A stretch of 9,570 nt of DNA from Dehalococcoidia bacterium (GCA_030650265.1 JAUSEJ010000736.1:1-9570); one strand, 5' to 3'; counted from the first letter of the stretch, positions 1 through 6,099 are shown. Made by a program: numbers and translations. The notes: generated by a model not told the origin, from the sequence alone.

Positions 1-271
1 GGACGTAGAGAACCCAGGCCGAGACTTTTCCCAACGTGGTTTGGCCCGCCAGTTGCCAGTAATACGAACCAAAGCCGGCGTAGGGCAAGTGCTGCATGTA
101 TTGCAGGCGCGGTCCCACTAGCCAGATGATGAGCGTGAAGGCGAGACTGGCCAGGATTGCGGCATATAGGGTGAAGCGGTCGCCTGTCAATCCAAAGGGG
201 AGTTTGCTCTTGGGGGGATCCGGCCTGGCTGAGATACCGTGATGCGCCTTCAACTGTCCCTCATTCTGCAT
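1..271 (-). CDS. N-terminal fragment of an unrecognised membrane protein (runs off the window)
   Basis: An open frame starts with ATG at 271 and stays open to the left edge, giving 90 codons. A good Shine-Dalgarno (GAGGTG) lies about 6 nt before the ATG, which fixes the start. The first 32 residues are polar and rich in Pro, Lys and His. Residues about 33-53 form one hydrophobic segment, probably a membrane helix with the N terminus inside. The following stretch (residues 54-80) is rich in Tyr and Gly, like a loop outside the membrane. I do not recognise the family; multi-pass enzymes and transporters are all possible. Its upstream region carries the same promoter module as the neighbouring lipoprotein gene, so the two are probably expressed under the same conditions. 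The coding call is fairly safe; the function is unknown. Confidence 0.7.
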   Translation of the reverse strand, partial: MQNEGQLKAHHGISARPDPPKSKLPFGLTGDRFTLYAAILASLAFTLIIWLVGPRLQYMQHLPYAGFGSYYWQLAGQTTLGKVSAWVLYV

Positions 272-305
272 ACTTTCACCTCGCTCTACCCTGCATAGAA
301 GCCAG

Positions 306-314
306 ATCGCCGAT
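306..314. promoter_or_regulatory. Palindromic element downstream of promoter copy 1
   Basis: ATCGCCGAT is a palindrome around a central C at 310. It lies about 25-30 nt downstream of the -10 box of the leftmost gene, in the untranslated leader. The same element recurs, longer, at 1804-1816 at the identical distance from its own promoter. That conservation suggests an operator or RNA element; no regulator can be named. Confidence 0.4.
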
Positions 315-340
315 TGTCTGTGCTTCTTGGCCGTGGTAAC

Positions 341-369
341 AGTTTAGCATGTTGGGGAGACCGTGACAA
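341..369 (-). promoter_or_regulatory. Sigma-70-type promoter, copy 1, for the leftmost gene
   Basis: On the - strand, TTGTCA (364-369) is followed after exactly 17 nt by TAAACT (341-346). This predicts a transcript starting near 334 and a leader of about 63 nt before the ATG at 271. The block covering the -10 box and the part of the spacer next to it (341-360) matches 1841-1860 at 19 of 20 positions, in front of the second - strand gene. This argues that the module is functional. Confidence 0.6.
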
Positions 370-412
370 CAACAAATAGTTCAGCGATCACCGGGCGCCG
401 CAAGCGAAGAAG

Positions 413-434
413 AAGCCCCAAGTATTTTGGGCTT
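413..434 (-). terminator. Possible intrinsic terminator of the secreted-protein gene
   Basis: On the - strand, AAGCCC (434-429) pairs with GGGCTT (418-413), with two or three further pairs inside. The stop codon (435-433) overlaps the first arm. The 3' side continues CTTCTTC, so the U-tract is weak. It may be a terminator or only a 3' stabilising hairpin. Confidence 0.4.
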
Positions 435-1752
435 ATCGCTCAAAGGTCGTCGCGTCCGGCGAGAATGTCCAGGGGGTTGACGACTGACACGTACTTCCGT
501 CACCACCTACCTTCTCTATCTTCAAAGTACTATCGGCGGGCATCGTGAGTAGAATGACACCGTGAGGGTTCCCCAGCCCGACGCCACCGGCCGATGTTCC
601 TGACAGAAAACGGTCGTAACAATAGACCGCCCCTTGAGCTTTCACTTTGGCGAAGTCCTGATTGGTAACCCCATCATTCTGCGGCGAGAACGAGTATAGT
701 CCCATTTTGAGGCCCTTGATGGAGTTGCCGGCGGAGAAAATGGGCTGTGTAGGGTCAAGGTAATCGTGGACCAACGCCAGGGCCGAACTGATGTCGGTGG
801 AGTCCCTGTACGATATTCCGGGGAAGAACCAGTTACCCTGCGCCGTGCCAACGATGTCTTGCATGTAGGCGCCAACTCTTGGCTCCGCCGACCTCAGCTT
901 TGCGCCAAAGACGCTGCCCAGTTTGGTCTCGAACTTGGCCCTGAGTGCTGGCGAGAAGTAGTCGACGGGCGACACATAGTAGGGATAGTCGTAGGAATAG
1001 TGGGCGATATTGGCAAACCTGGCCGGGGCCAAACGATTGTCGGTGGCGCCAAAATCGACGCCGGCCGAATCGGTGCCGATTCCCAACTGCTCACCAGAGT
1101 CCAGTTGGATGAGCAACTGCTCGCGACGGCACGTGGTTACCGTCGCTGTACCGTCGGGAAAGGAACTGCATCTGGCCTCGCCTTTGTCGAATTCCTGACG
1201 CAGTTTGTCGGCGATGGAAGAGAGGTGGTAGAAGTAAGCTCTGAACTCGCGACAAGGGTAGAAGTACACCTGATAGTTTCCGCTACCGGTGTCGCAGCTA
1301 GCTTTCCAAATCTCGGTAACCCAAACTTTTCCCGGCGCATTCACCGGCTTCTTGGGTGGAGCCTGGCCCGGCAGGGCCATGGCGAAGCTGGAATGTTTCG
1401 CCGGAAACAGATGTATGGGCAGCGAAAGCCAACCGAGTGGACGGAAGGCAAAGAACTCATCAAGGGCCATGGGCAGGGTGTCGAACAAAGGCTGACTGAT
1501 ATCGGCCGGGCAGCCAGGTATTTGTGAACGCACATCTTGAGAGCGGGGGCTCGTCGAACTTGGATTCGGCGCTGAAACTGTCGTCACCGCGGGCATTGCA
1601 GCGGGCGTGGGTAGTGACAACTTGGAGGCGGCCGTGACGGTGGCGGTGGGAAATGATTCTTCCCGCGTAGACACGGTCACATCGCACGCTGTTCCGGCCA
1701 TGATCAAGCATGCAAGGACTATGACGCCAAGACCACGCCCCATTTTTGACAA
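433..1752 (-). CDS. Secreted, probably lipid-anchored protein with weak M23-peptidase-like features
   Basis: This is a 439-residue frame from TTG at 1752; an in-frame ATG at 1743 (residue 4) is the alternative start. A GGGA about 8 nt upstream fits the TTG slightly better. Residues 5-22 form a hydrophobic signal sequence ending at Cys23 (context GTAC, a poor lipobox), so lipidation is likely but not certain. Residues 24-75 are rich in Ser, Thr, Pro and Ala, as in a linker from membrane to outer domain. The mature part has His114 and His120, a NAPGKV segment at 138-143, and YFYHLSSI at 173-180. The last recalls the His-Leu-Ser motif of M23/LytM metallopeptidases. The canonical HxxxD and HxH metal sites are not intact, so any relation is probably to a non-catalytic or divergent branch. 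Several cysteines suggest disulfides. Specific function is unknown. It stands alone, followed by a possible terminator. Confidence 0.75.
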   Translation of the reverse strand: MSKMGRGLGVIVLACLIMAGTACDVTVSTREESFPTATVTAASKLSLPTPAAMPAVTTVSAPNPSSTSPRSQDVRSQIPGCPADISQPLFDTLPMALDEFFAFRPLGWLSLPIHLFPAKHSSFAMALPGQAPPKKPVNAPGKVWVTEIWKASCDTGSGNYQVYFYPCREFRAYFYHLSSIADKLRQEFDKGEARCSSFPDGTATVTTCRREQLLIQLDSGEQLGIGTDSAGVDFGATDNRLAPARFANIAHYSYDYPYYVSPVDYFSPALRAKFETKLGSVFGAKLRSAEPRVGAYMQDIVGTAQGNWFFPGISYRDSTDISSALALVHDYLDPTQPIFSAGNSIKGLKMGLYSFSPQNDGVTNQDFAKVKAQGAVYCYDRFLSGTSAGGVGLGNPHGVILLTMPADSTLKIEKVGGDGSTCQSSTPWTFSPDATTFER

Positions 1753-1803
1753 TGCGATATTCCCACTTTCGCAAATGCTTACTTAACATAAGGCATGGAA
1801 TGC

Positions 1804-1816
1804 AAATCGCCGATTT
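1804..1816. promoter_or_regulatory. Palindromic element downstream of promoter copy 2
   Basis: AAATCGCCGATTT is a perfect 13-bp palindrome around the central C at 1810. It is positioned relative to promoter copy 2 exactly as 306-314 is to copy 1. Intervening bases differ between the copies while this block is kept, which points to a binding site or leader element. Confidence 0.45.
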
Positions 1817-1840
1817 CAAACTCGACTTAGTAACGGCTAT

Positions 1841-1869
1841 AGTTTAGCATGTTGGGAAGAACTGGACAA
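1841..1869 (-). promoter_or_regulatory. Sigma-70-type promoter, copy 2, for the secreted-protein gene
   Basis: On the - strand, TTGTCC (1864-1869), a 17-nt spacer and TAAACT (1841-1846) predict a start near 1834 and a leader of about 80 nt to the TTG at 1752. The sequence from 1841 to 1860 repeats 341-360 with one change. Confidence 0.6.
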
Positions 1870-2209
1870 TGCGATGGCATCAAATTGGCAATGTCGTAAC
1901 CCGACATTTTGCAGATAATCTTGCCATCCGTGACCGTTGGGGGCGGCCCATCGGCGCCGGCGCCATCAATCTCGCCTGAATCTGAACCGACAGGATGGGA
2001 GTTGCGCTGGGGAGTCTCAGGACCCGGCGAGCCACTGTCGTAGGGCGCTTTCCCTCTGCGCCTGTATCCTTACTTCTGCGTCGCCCCTCAAGGCGCTCAG
2101 GACGGTGGGGACACATCTTCTGAACAGGCTCAGCCATCGTACAGCCGAAGTTCTACGGTTACCTAACCCGCACGGCCTGTCAACTATCCAAAGGTATGAG
2201 AAAGTGAAT
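1870..2209. other. Intergenic region without a convincing gene
   Basis: Open frames exist here on both strands, but they overlap one another, lack good ribosome binding sites, and encode Arg-, Ser- and Pro-rich sequence with no recognisable motif. I treat them as chance. Visible structure is a 7-bp perfect hairpin at 1890-1908 and a 12-bp GC-only palindrome, GGCGCCGGCGCC, at 1953-1964. The region separates the divergent - strand promoter at 1841-1869 from the + strand B12 promoter at 2210. Confidence 0.5.
1890..1908. other. Short perfect hairpin between the divergent promoters
   Basis: AATGTCG and CGACATT pair perfectly around a 5-nt loop, with TT following on the + strand. It lies about 20 nt upstream of the -35 box of promoter copy 2. 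It could be an operator for that promoter or a boundary hairpin. No + strand gene ends here, so a terminator role is unsupported. Confidence 0.35.
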
Positions 2210-2238
2210 TTGACAGATTCGGCGTCCTCTGCTATCAT
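2210..2238 (+). promoter_or_regulatory. Sigma-70 promoter of the B12 operon
   Basis: TTGACA (2210-2215) is a perfect -35 box. It is followed after exactly 17 nt by TATCAT (2233-2238), a good -10 box. Predicted start is near 2245, just before the riboswitch. This is the strongest promoter-like sequence in the window. Confidence 0.8.
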
Positions 2239-2257
2239 ATATTCAATCGAATAATGG

Positions 2258-2462
2258 ATGAAGGCGCCCTTAATCGGGATCAAACGGGGAAGTTGGTGCA
2301 AAGCCAACACTGTCCCGCAACTGTAACCGGAAAACCAGGGTTGAGGGTTGAGGAGAGTTCGTTCTTCTCTGCCCTCCACCCTTCACCCTTAACCCTCCAC
2401 CCTAATTCCGGAAGCCAGAGCACCGGCCTTTGTCGTATGCCGAGAGCCTTCGTGGAAAGGCG
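2258..2462 (+). promoter_or_regulatory. Cobalamin (B12) riboswitch
   Basis: The conserved core is visible: GGGGAAG, then GTTGGTG pairing with GCCAAC, then GTCCCGCAACTGTAA (2312-2326), and a B12-box-like GCCAGAGCACCGGCC (2414-2428). CCGGAA (2327-2332) pairs perfectly with TTCCGG (2406-2411), closing a peripheral arm. The outer helix is probably ATGAAGGC (2258-2265) with GCCTTCGT (2446-2453). A second helix, 2274-2280 with 2437-2443, contains one mismatch. A local hairpin GCCTT/AAGGC (2446-2461) with loop CGTGGA is an alternative to the outer helix. Its GTGGA could pair with TCCAC in the repeat arm, like the kissing loop known for this class. Adenosyl- or other cobalamin binding is expected to repress the downstream transport and synthesis genes, which fits their identity. 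The exact 5' and 3' limits are estimates. Confidence 0.92.
2338..2405 (+). repeat. Heptad-repeat arm inserted in the riboswitch periphery
   Basis: Two GGGTTGA units (2338-2351) face five heptads of the type ACCCTNN (2371-2405: GCCCTCC, ACCCTTC, ACCCTTA, ACCCTCC, ACCCTAA). The two sides can fold into a long imperfect stem, for example 2338-2353 with 2373-2388. More than one register is possible because the units are nearly the same. The arm lies wholly inside the CCGGAA/TTCCGG stem, so the conserved core is untouched. Confidence 0.7.
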
Positions 2463-2607
2463 TGAGCAGACTTAGTCCAAAAGACTTGTGTCCCCTTGTC
2501 TCACTCGCTCTAGGCAGGGGACTTTTTGTTGCCGCCGAACCTGTCTCCTGCCTGCTCAGTTTACAGTGGGGATGTCTGTTTTCGGGAGAGTGCGCTTTCC
2601 ACGAAGG
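2447..2607 (+). other. Long-range 13-nt inverted complementarity across the btuF leader
   Basis: CCTTCGTGGAAAG (2447-2459) is perfectly complementary to CTTTCCACGAAGG (2595-2607). With one bulge (2460) the pairing extends by two more base pairs. The left arm overlaps the 3' strand of the outer riboswitch helix. The right arm overlaps the first three bases of the stem around the btuF RBS. The intrinsic terminator lies in the loop between them. This looks like part of the expression platform, though terminal repeats of a small element are an alternative. Confidence 0.55.
2490..2530 (+). terminator. Intrinsic terminator downstream of the B12 riboswitch
   Basis: GTCCCCT (2490-2496) pairs with AGGGGAC (2516-2522). 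After one bulged T, GTCT pairs with AGGC to extend the stem. TTTTTGTT (2523-2530) follows directly. It lies about 30 nt after the riboswitch and about 107 nt before the btuF start, so it is suited to premature termination when cobalamin is bound. Confidence 0.8.
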
Positions 2608-2636
2608 GGAAATACAAGAGGAGGCTGTTTTCCCCT
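2605..2636 (+). promoter_or_regulatory. Hairpin enclosing the btuF ribosome binding site
   Basis: AGGGGAAA (2605-2612) pairs perfectly with TTTCCCCT (2629-2636), ending immediately before the ATG at 2637. The Shine-Dalgarno AGAGGAGG (2617-2624) is in the 16-nt loop. The hairpin could limit ribosome access, or shorten the long 12-nt spacing between SD and ATG. TTTCC at 2596-2600 can compete for GGAAA at 2608-2612, a possible alternative fold. Confidence 0.55.
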
Positions 2637-3563
2637 ATGAGCAGACTGATCACTTCCGTCGGTGTGGTGTTACTAGTTGCCATTTTGCTTGCCGGTTGCG
2701 GCGGCTCCCAACTTGACCGGGCTCAAACGTCGAGTTTGGCTACCTCGTTTCCCATGACAGTCACAGACCATGCAGGCCGGTCTGTGATCATTCAGAAGGC
2801 CCCTGAGACTATCGTTTCCCTCGCACCCAGCAATACTGAGATACTTTACGCCCTCGGCCTGGGTAATAAGCTGGTGGCAGTGGACGACTATTCAGACTAT
2901 CCGGCCGAGGCCGCAACCAAACAGAAGGTTGGCTATTCCAAACCGAATATCGAGACATTGGTTGCCCTATCGCCCGATATCATCTTCGCGGCAACGATTC
3001 AAGCGAAACTAGTGGTTCCCGAGCTGGAGAAAAGGGGCTTGACGGTCTTTGTTCTGCAGCCAGGCTCGCTTGAGGCGGTGCTCGATGGCATACTGACCGT
3101 GGGCAGAATTATGGACAAATCGAAGGAGGCAGACGCTGTTACGGCTCAGCTCCGCAAGCGGGTAAACGAGATCACAGCCAAGACCGCGTCTGCCAGGGGA
3201 AAACCTAGGGTCTTTTTCGAGCTCACCGGAACCCTTAGCACCGCCGGTCCGGGCACTTTCGTCGATGACCTGATAACCAAGGCGGGCGGTACGAACATAG
3301 CCGCTGACGCCAAGACGGACTGGCCTCAACTGGGGCAGGAAGCTCTGATCGCCAGGGATCCCGAAGTCATTATCCTGGCAGACCATGGCTTCGGCGAGAC
3401 GCCGGATAAGGTAAAGGCCAGGCCCGGCTGGAGTGGGATTAGCGCCGTAAAGACCGGACGCATAATCGGCTTCGATCCTAACTTGACGAATAGGCCGGGA
3501 CCACGCGTCGTGGATGGTTTGGAGTTGATGGCCAGGGCTATTCATCCGGAGTTGTTCCCATGA
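2637..3563 (+). CDS. btuF: Corrinoid ABC transporter substrate-binding lipoprotein
   Basis: This 308-residue protein captures cobalamin or related corrinoids outside the membrane and delivers them to the BtuCD transporter. Residues 1-20 are a signal peptide ending in the lipobox LLAGC, with Cys21 as the lipidation site, so it is membrane-anchored. The mature part has the layout of family III periplasmic-binding proteins. TIVSLAPSNTEILYALGLG (58-76) includes Glu68, which corresponds to the conserved Glu that docks on the permease. It is followed by VGYSKPNIETLVALSPDII (98-116) and a C-terminal lobe with ALIARDPEVII. The frame is open upstream to 2526, but that lies inside the terminator. ATG 2637 gives a proper signal peptide and follows AGAGGAGG. 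It overlaps btuC by ATGA. The family also binds haem and siderophores; the riboswitch and the cob genes decide for a corrinoid. Confidence 0.9.
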   Translation: MSRLITSVGVVLLVAILLAGCGGSQLDRAQTSSLATSFPMTVTDHAGRSVIIQKAPETIVSLAPSNTEILYALGLGNKLVAVDDYSDYPAEAATKQKVGYSKPNIETLVALSPDIIFAATIQAKLVVPELEKRGLTVFVLQPGSLEAVLDGILTVGRIMDKSKEADAVTAQLRKRVNEITAKTASARGKPRVFFELTGTLSTAGPGTFVDDLITKAGGTNIAADAKTDWPQLGQEALIARDPEVIILADHGFGETPDKVKARPGWSGISAVKTGRIIGFDPNLTNRPGPRVVDGLELMARAIHPELFP

Positions 3564-4666
3564 AAACGGCCGAACTGGGAAGACTAGCCGTATCTCCGGC
3601 GGCTCAAGAATCTTACTTGTCCGTGGCCTCCTACCTCAAGGGTAGGCGACGCTGGAGGGTACTGGCCGTGGCGGCGGCTGTTGCGGTGGTGTCGATGCTG
3701 ATCGCGGCAACCATCGGCTCGGTCGGAATCCCGGTGTCTGCCATAATGCGCATACTCCTGGCAAGGCTCCCTTTTCTGTCCATTGTACCTGATTGGCCTG
3801 CCGCCTACGAGGCGATCGTCTTTCAGATTAGGTTGCCTAGAGTGATCATGGCGGCTCTGGTGGGAGGGGCACTCGCCATATCCGGCGCCACTTATCAGGG
3901 CATCTTCCGCAATCCCCTGGCAGACCCCTATCTCATCGGAGTGGCATCGGGAGCCGCCTTCGGGGCCACGTTGGCTTTCATGCTGCCCGTCGACGTGTCG
4001 TTCCTTGGCCTCGGGCTGGTCCAGATCGCTGCTTTCTTGGGAGCGTTGGCAGTGGTGGCCATCGTCTATTCTCTCGCCAGAGTGGGCAACTCCACGCCCA
4101 TGACAACCCTCCTCCTGGCAGGAGTGGCCATCGGCTCCCTGTTTTGGGCAGCCACGGCTTTCCTGATGATCGCCGCTGGCGACAAGCTCCGGGTAATTTA
4201 TATCTGGCTGCTCGGTGGTTTTAGCCTGGGCTATTGGTCCGGGATCGTGGCAATTCTGCCCTACCTGATCGTTGGTCTTGTTGTGACCCTTTTCTATGCG
4301 AGGCCCCTGAATGTGATGCAACTGGACGAGGATCAGGCGCGGCAGCTTGGGGTGAATGTCGAGCGGCTCAAGCTGATTCTCGTGGCCGCCGCTTCTCTAA
4401 TGACCGCTGCTGCGGTATCGGTGAGTGGCATCATCGGCTTCGTTGGGCTGATCGTGCCCCATGTAGTCCGCATGATTTGGGGTCCCGACCACCGTTTTCT
4501 TTTGCCGATGTCGGCGCTGGTCGGGAGCGTGTTCCTCGTATGGGCCGATACAGCCTCGCGGATAATCCTTGCCCCGGGCGAACTGCCCGTAGGAATTCTG
4601 ACGGCGTTGTTTGGCGCCCCCTTCTTTCTATACCTGCTCAGGCAGAAGAAAAAGGCGGTGTTCTAG
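3560..4666 (+). CDS. btuC: Corrinoid ABC transporter permease
   Basis: This 368-residue integral membrane protein belongs to the FecCD/BtuC family. It works as a dimer that forms the translocation path for cobalamin. An N-terminal cytoplasmic stretch of about 32 residues precedes the first helix (about 33-52). The family pattern of around ten helices follows. Diagnostic segments are RLPRVIMAALVGGALAISGA (91-110), then FRNPLADPYLIGVASGAAFG, the coupling region with QARQLGVNVERLK, and IIGFVGLIVPHVVRMIWGPD. The end, PGELPVGILTALFGAPFF, is typical of the family. The ATG lies in the ATGA overlap with btuF, and GGAG sits 8 nt upstream, indicating translational coupling. The N-terminal cytoplasmic extension is longer than in many relatives. 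No defects are seen. Confidence 0.92.
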   Translation: MKTAELGRLAVSPAAQESYLSVASYLKGRRRWRVLAVAAAVAVVSMLIAATIGSVGIPVSAIMRILLARLPFLSIVPDWPAAYEAIVFQIRLPRVIMAALVGGALAISGATYQGIFRNPLADPYLIGVASGAAFGATLAFMLPVDVSFLGLGLVQIAAFLGALAVVAIVYSLARVGNSTPMTTLLLAGVAIGSLFWAATAFLMIAAGDKLRVIYIWLLGGFSLGYWSGIVAILPYLIVGLVVTLFYARPLNVMQLDEDQARQLGVNVERLKLILVAAASLMTAAAVSVSGIIGFVGLIVPHVVRMIWGPDHRFLLPMSALVGSVFLVWADTASRIILAPGELPVGILTALFGAPFFLYLLRQKKKAVF

Positions 4667-4683
4667 TGGGTTCTCGTTCGATC

Positions 4684-5472
4684 ATGGAAGTGCAACAGGT
4701 CAGCTTCTCCTACGGCAAACGGCGGGTACTGGATCGGATCAGCTTCGGTCTGGCACAAGGCGAGACGCTAGGCATTGTCGGTCCTAACGGCAGCGGTAAG
4801 ACTACGCTTATCAGGATATTGAGCCGCCTTGCTGCTCCCGATAGCGGCAAGGTGTTGCTGAACGGGCTAGACATACACTCGCTAAGCAGGAGTAAGTTGG
4901 CGCGAACTATGGCGGTTGTGCCTCAATTCCCATCTCTGCCTGACGCCTTCACGGCCTTCGAGATCGTCCTCATGGGACGCACGCCCTATCTCGGATTTCT
5001 CCACGGCGAGGGGCAGTCTGATATCGCCGCGGCAAGAAAGGCGATGGAGATGACCGACACCTGGATTTTCGCCGAGCGGCGGGTCGGCGAGCTATCGGGA
5101 GGAGAGAGGCAGCGGGTGGTCCTGGCGCGGGCCTTTGCCCAGGAGCCATCGCTTCTTCTGCTCGACGAGCCGACGGCGCACCTGGATATTGGTCATCAAA
5201 TCGAAATGCTTGAATTGGTCAGAAGCCTGAGCCTCAATAGACAGTTGACTGTTCTCGCGGTGTTCCACGACCTCAGTCTAGCGGCGCAGTATTGTGGCCG
5301 GCTCATAATGTTGAGTCAGGGTCGCATCTACTGCGAGGGCACTCCCGCTCAGGTAGTCACGGAGGCCATCGTGAGGGACGTCTACAAGGCGGAGGTTCAC
5401 GTTCACCCCCATCCCCTAAACGGCTTGCCCAGCGTGGTGGCCATTACTTCAGCCGGCGGGAAGAAGATGTAA
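4684..5472 (+). CDS. btuD: Corrinoid ABC transporter ATP-binding protein
   Basis: This 262-residue ATPase subunit powers the BtuC permease from the cytoplasmic face. All motifs are intact: Walker A GPNGSGKT (33-40), Q-loop Gln81 in VVPQFP, signature LSGGERQ (137-143), Walker B LLLLDEP (157-163), D-loop ahead of Asp168, and switch His195 in FHDLSLA. The start is ambiguous. GTG at 4666 overlaps the btuC stop codon (TAGTG) and would add six residues. ATG at 4684 places the first beta strand where homologues begin, and I prefer it. The frame is open far upstream only as a shadow of btuC. The His-rich tail (VHVHPHP, 238-244) is a common feature of haem/B12 ATPases. Confidence 0.9.
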   Translation: MEVQQVSFSYGKRRVLDRISFGLAQGETLGIVGPNGSGKTTLIRILSRLAAPDSGKVLLNGLDIHSLSRSKLARTMAVVPQFPSLPDAFTAFEIVLMGRTPYLGFLHGEGQSDIAAARKAMEMTDTWIFAERRVGELSGGERQRVVLARAFAQEPSLLLLDEPTAHLDIGHQIEMLELVRSLSLNRQLTVLAVFHDLSLAAQYCGRLIMLSQGRIYCEGTPAQVVTEAIVRDVYKAEVHVHPHPLNGLPSVVAITSAGGKKM

Positions 5473-5484
5473 TTAGAAATATCA

Positions 5485-5506
5485 GCCTATGGCTTTAGCC
5501 TAAGGC
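5485..5506 (+). other. Small hairpin between btuD and cobA
   Basis: GCCTATGGC and GCCTAAGGC are near-identical 9-mers separated by TTTA. Each is itself nearly palindromic, and together they can fold into a stem with a two-base internal mismatch. No U-tract follows, so it is more likely an mRNA-processing or stability hairpin in the 61-nt gap than a terminator. Confidence 0.3.
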
Positions 5507-5533
5507 AGCTCGCGCGGGAATAAAGGAGAACGT

Positions 5534-6073
5534 ATGCGGCAAAAAGAGAGAATAGGCCTGATCGTCGTCAATACGGGCAACGGCAAAGGGAAGACTTCGG
5601 CGGCCCTGGGGGTGGCGCTCCGGTCGGTGGGGCACGACTACAATGTCGTAATGATCCAGTTCATCAAGGGCGCCTGGATGTCAGGAGAGGTCCTGGCGGC
5701 GAAGCGTCTGGCGCCGAATCTGGAGATCTTGCCCATGGGGAGAGGATTCATCATCAGCGACAAGCAGAAGGCGGCAGAGAAGAATCGCCAGATGGTGCGC
5801 ACCGCCTGGGAGGTGGCCAAAGAGAAGGCTCTCTCGGGGTTGTACGACGTGGTGATACTTGACGAGATAACCTATACCATGTCGTACGGCATGCTGCCGG
5901 TAGAGGAGGTCGTCCAGTTCCTGCGTGAGAAGCCCCCCAAGCTGCACGTCATCATCACCGGTCGCGGCGCCCCACAGGAAATAGTCGATCTGGCCGACCT
6001 GGTGACTGAAATGACGGAAATCAAGCACCCGTTCCAGAAAGGCATCAAGGCGCAAGAGGGAATAGACTATTAA
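5534..6073 (+). CDS. cobA: Corrinoid adenosyltransferase (CobA/CobO/BtuR type)
   Basis: This 179-residue cytoplasmic enzyme transfers the 5'-deoxyadenosyl group of ATP to the reduced cobalt of corrinoids, producing the adenosylated form needed by later steps. The P-loop TGNGKGKT (14-21) has the spacing peculiar to this family. VILDEITYTMSYGML (107-121) is the Walker B-like segment. TGRGAP (142-147) and the C-terminal FQKGIKAQEGIDY (167-179) are family hallmarks. The length is usual. AAAGGAG 5 nt before the ATG supports the start. It follows btuD by 61 nt and precedes cobT by 26 nt, so it probably shares the riboswitch-controlled transcript. It is not of the unrelated PduO or EutT types. The symbol btuR or cobO is equally valid. 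Confidence 0.93.
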   Translation: MRQKERIGLIVVNTGNGKGKTSAALGVALRSVGHDYNVVMIQFIKGAWMSGEVLAAKRLAPNLEILPMGRGFIISDKQKAAEKNRQMVRTAWEVAKEKALSGLYDVVILDEITYTMSYGMLPVEEVVQFLREKPPKLHVIITGRGAPQEIVDLADLVTEMTEIKHPFQKGIKAQEGIDY

Positions 6074-6099
6074 GAGGCGTGAATAAGGAGACTGAACAA

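Noticed and set aside
766..1527. A 253-codon + strand frame opposite the secreted-protein gene.
   Set aside because: No signal, domain or ribosome binding site. The - strand frame has a signal sequence, a linker and its own promoter, so this is its shadow.
2165..2190. A - strand TTGACA (2176-2181 region) as a possible divergent promoter.
   Set aside because: No acceptable -10 box at 16-18 nt, and no gene is suitably placed downstream.
1880..2379. Overlapping frames on both strands upstream of the riboswitch.
   Set aside because: They overlap each other and, in one case, the riboswitch itself, with Arg-rich low-information translations and no Shine-Dalgarno.
2371..2405. The five ACCCTNN heptads as a CRISPR-like or telomere-like array.
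   Set aside because: Units are contiguous with no spacers and lie within a riboswitch stem; they are a simple tandem repeat.
2107..2495. GGGGACACA (2107-2115) is perfectly complementary to TGTGTCCCC (2487-2495) in the terminator arm, suggesting an antiterminator.
   Set aside because: The first element lies upstream of the predicted transcription start near 2245, so it would not be on the same RNA; probably chance.
2462..2716. An 84-codon frame with GTG start overlapping the leader and the btuF start.
   Set aside because: It runs through the terminator and the RBS hairpin, has no family-like sequence, and btuF in another phase is clearly genuine. Only its start repeat is of interest.
3584..4321. 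A 245-codon - strand frame opposite btuC.
   Set aside because: His-, Gln- and Asp-rich composition is typical of the antisense of a membrane-protein gene; no motif.
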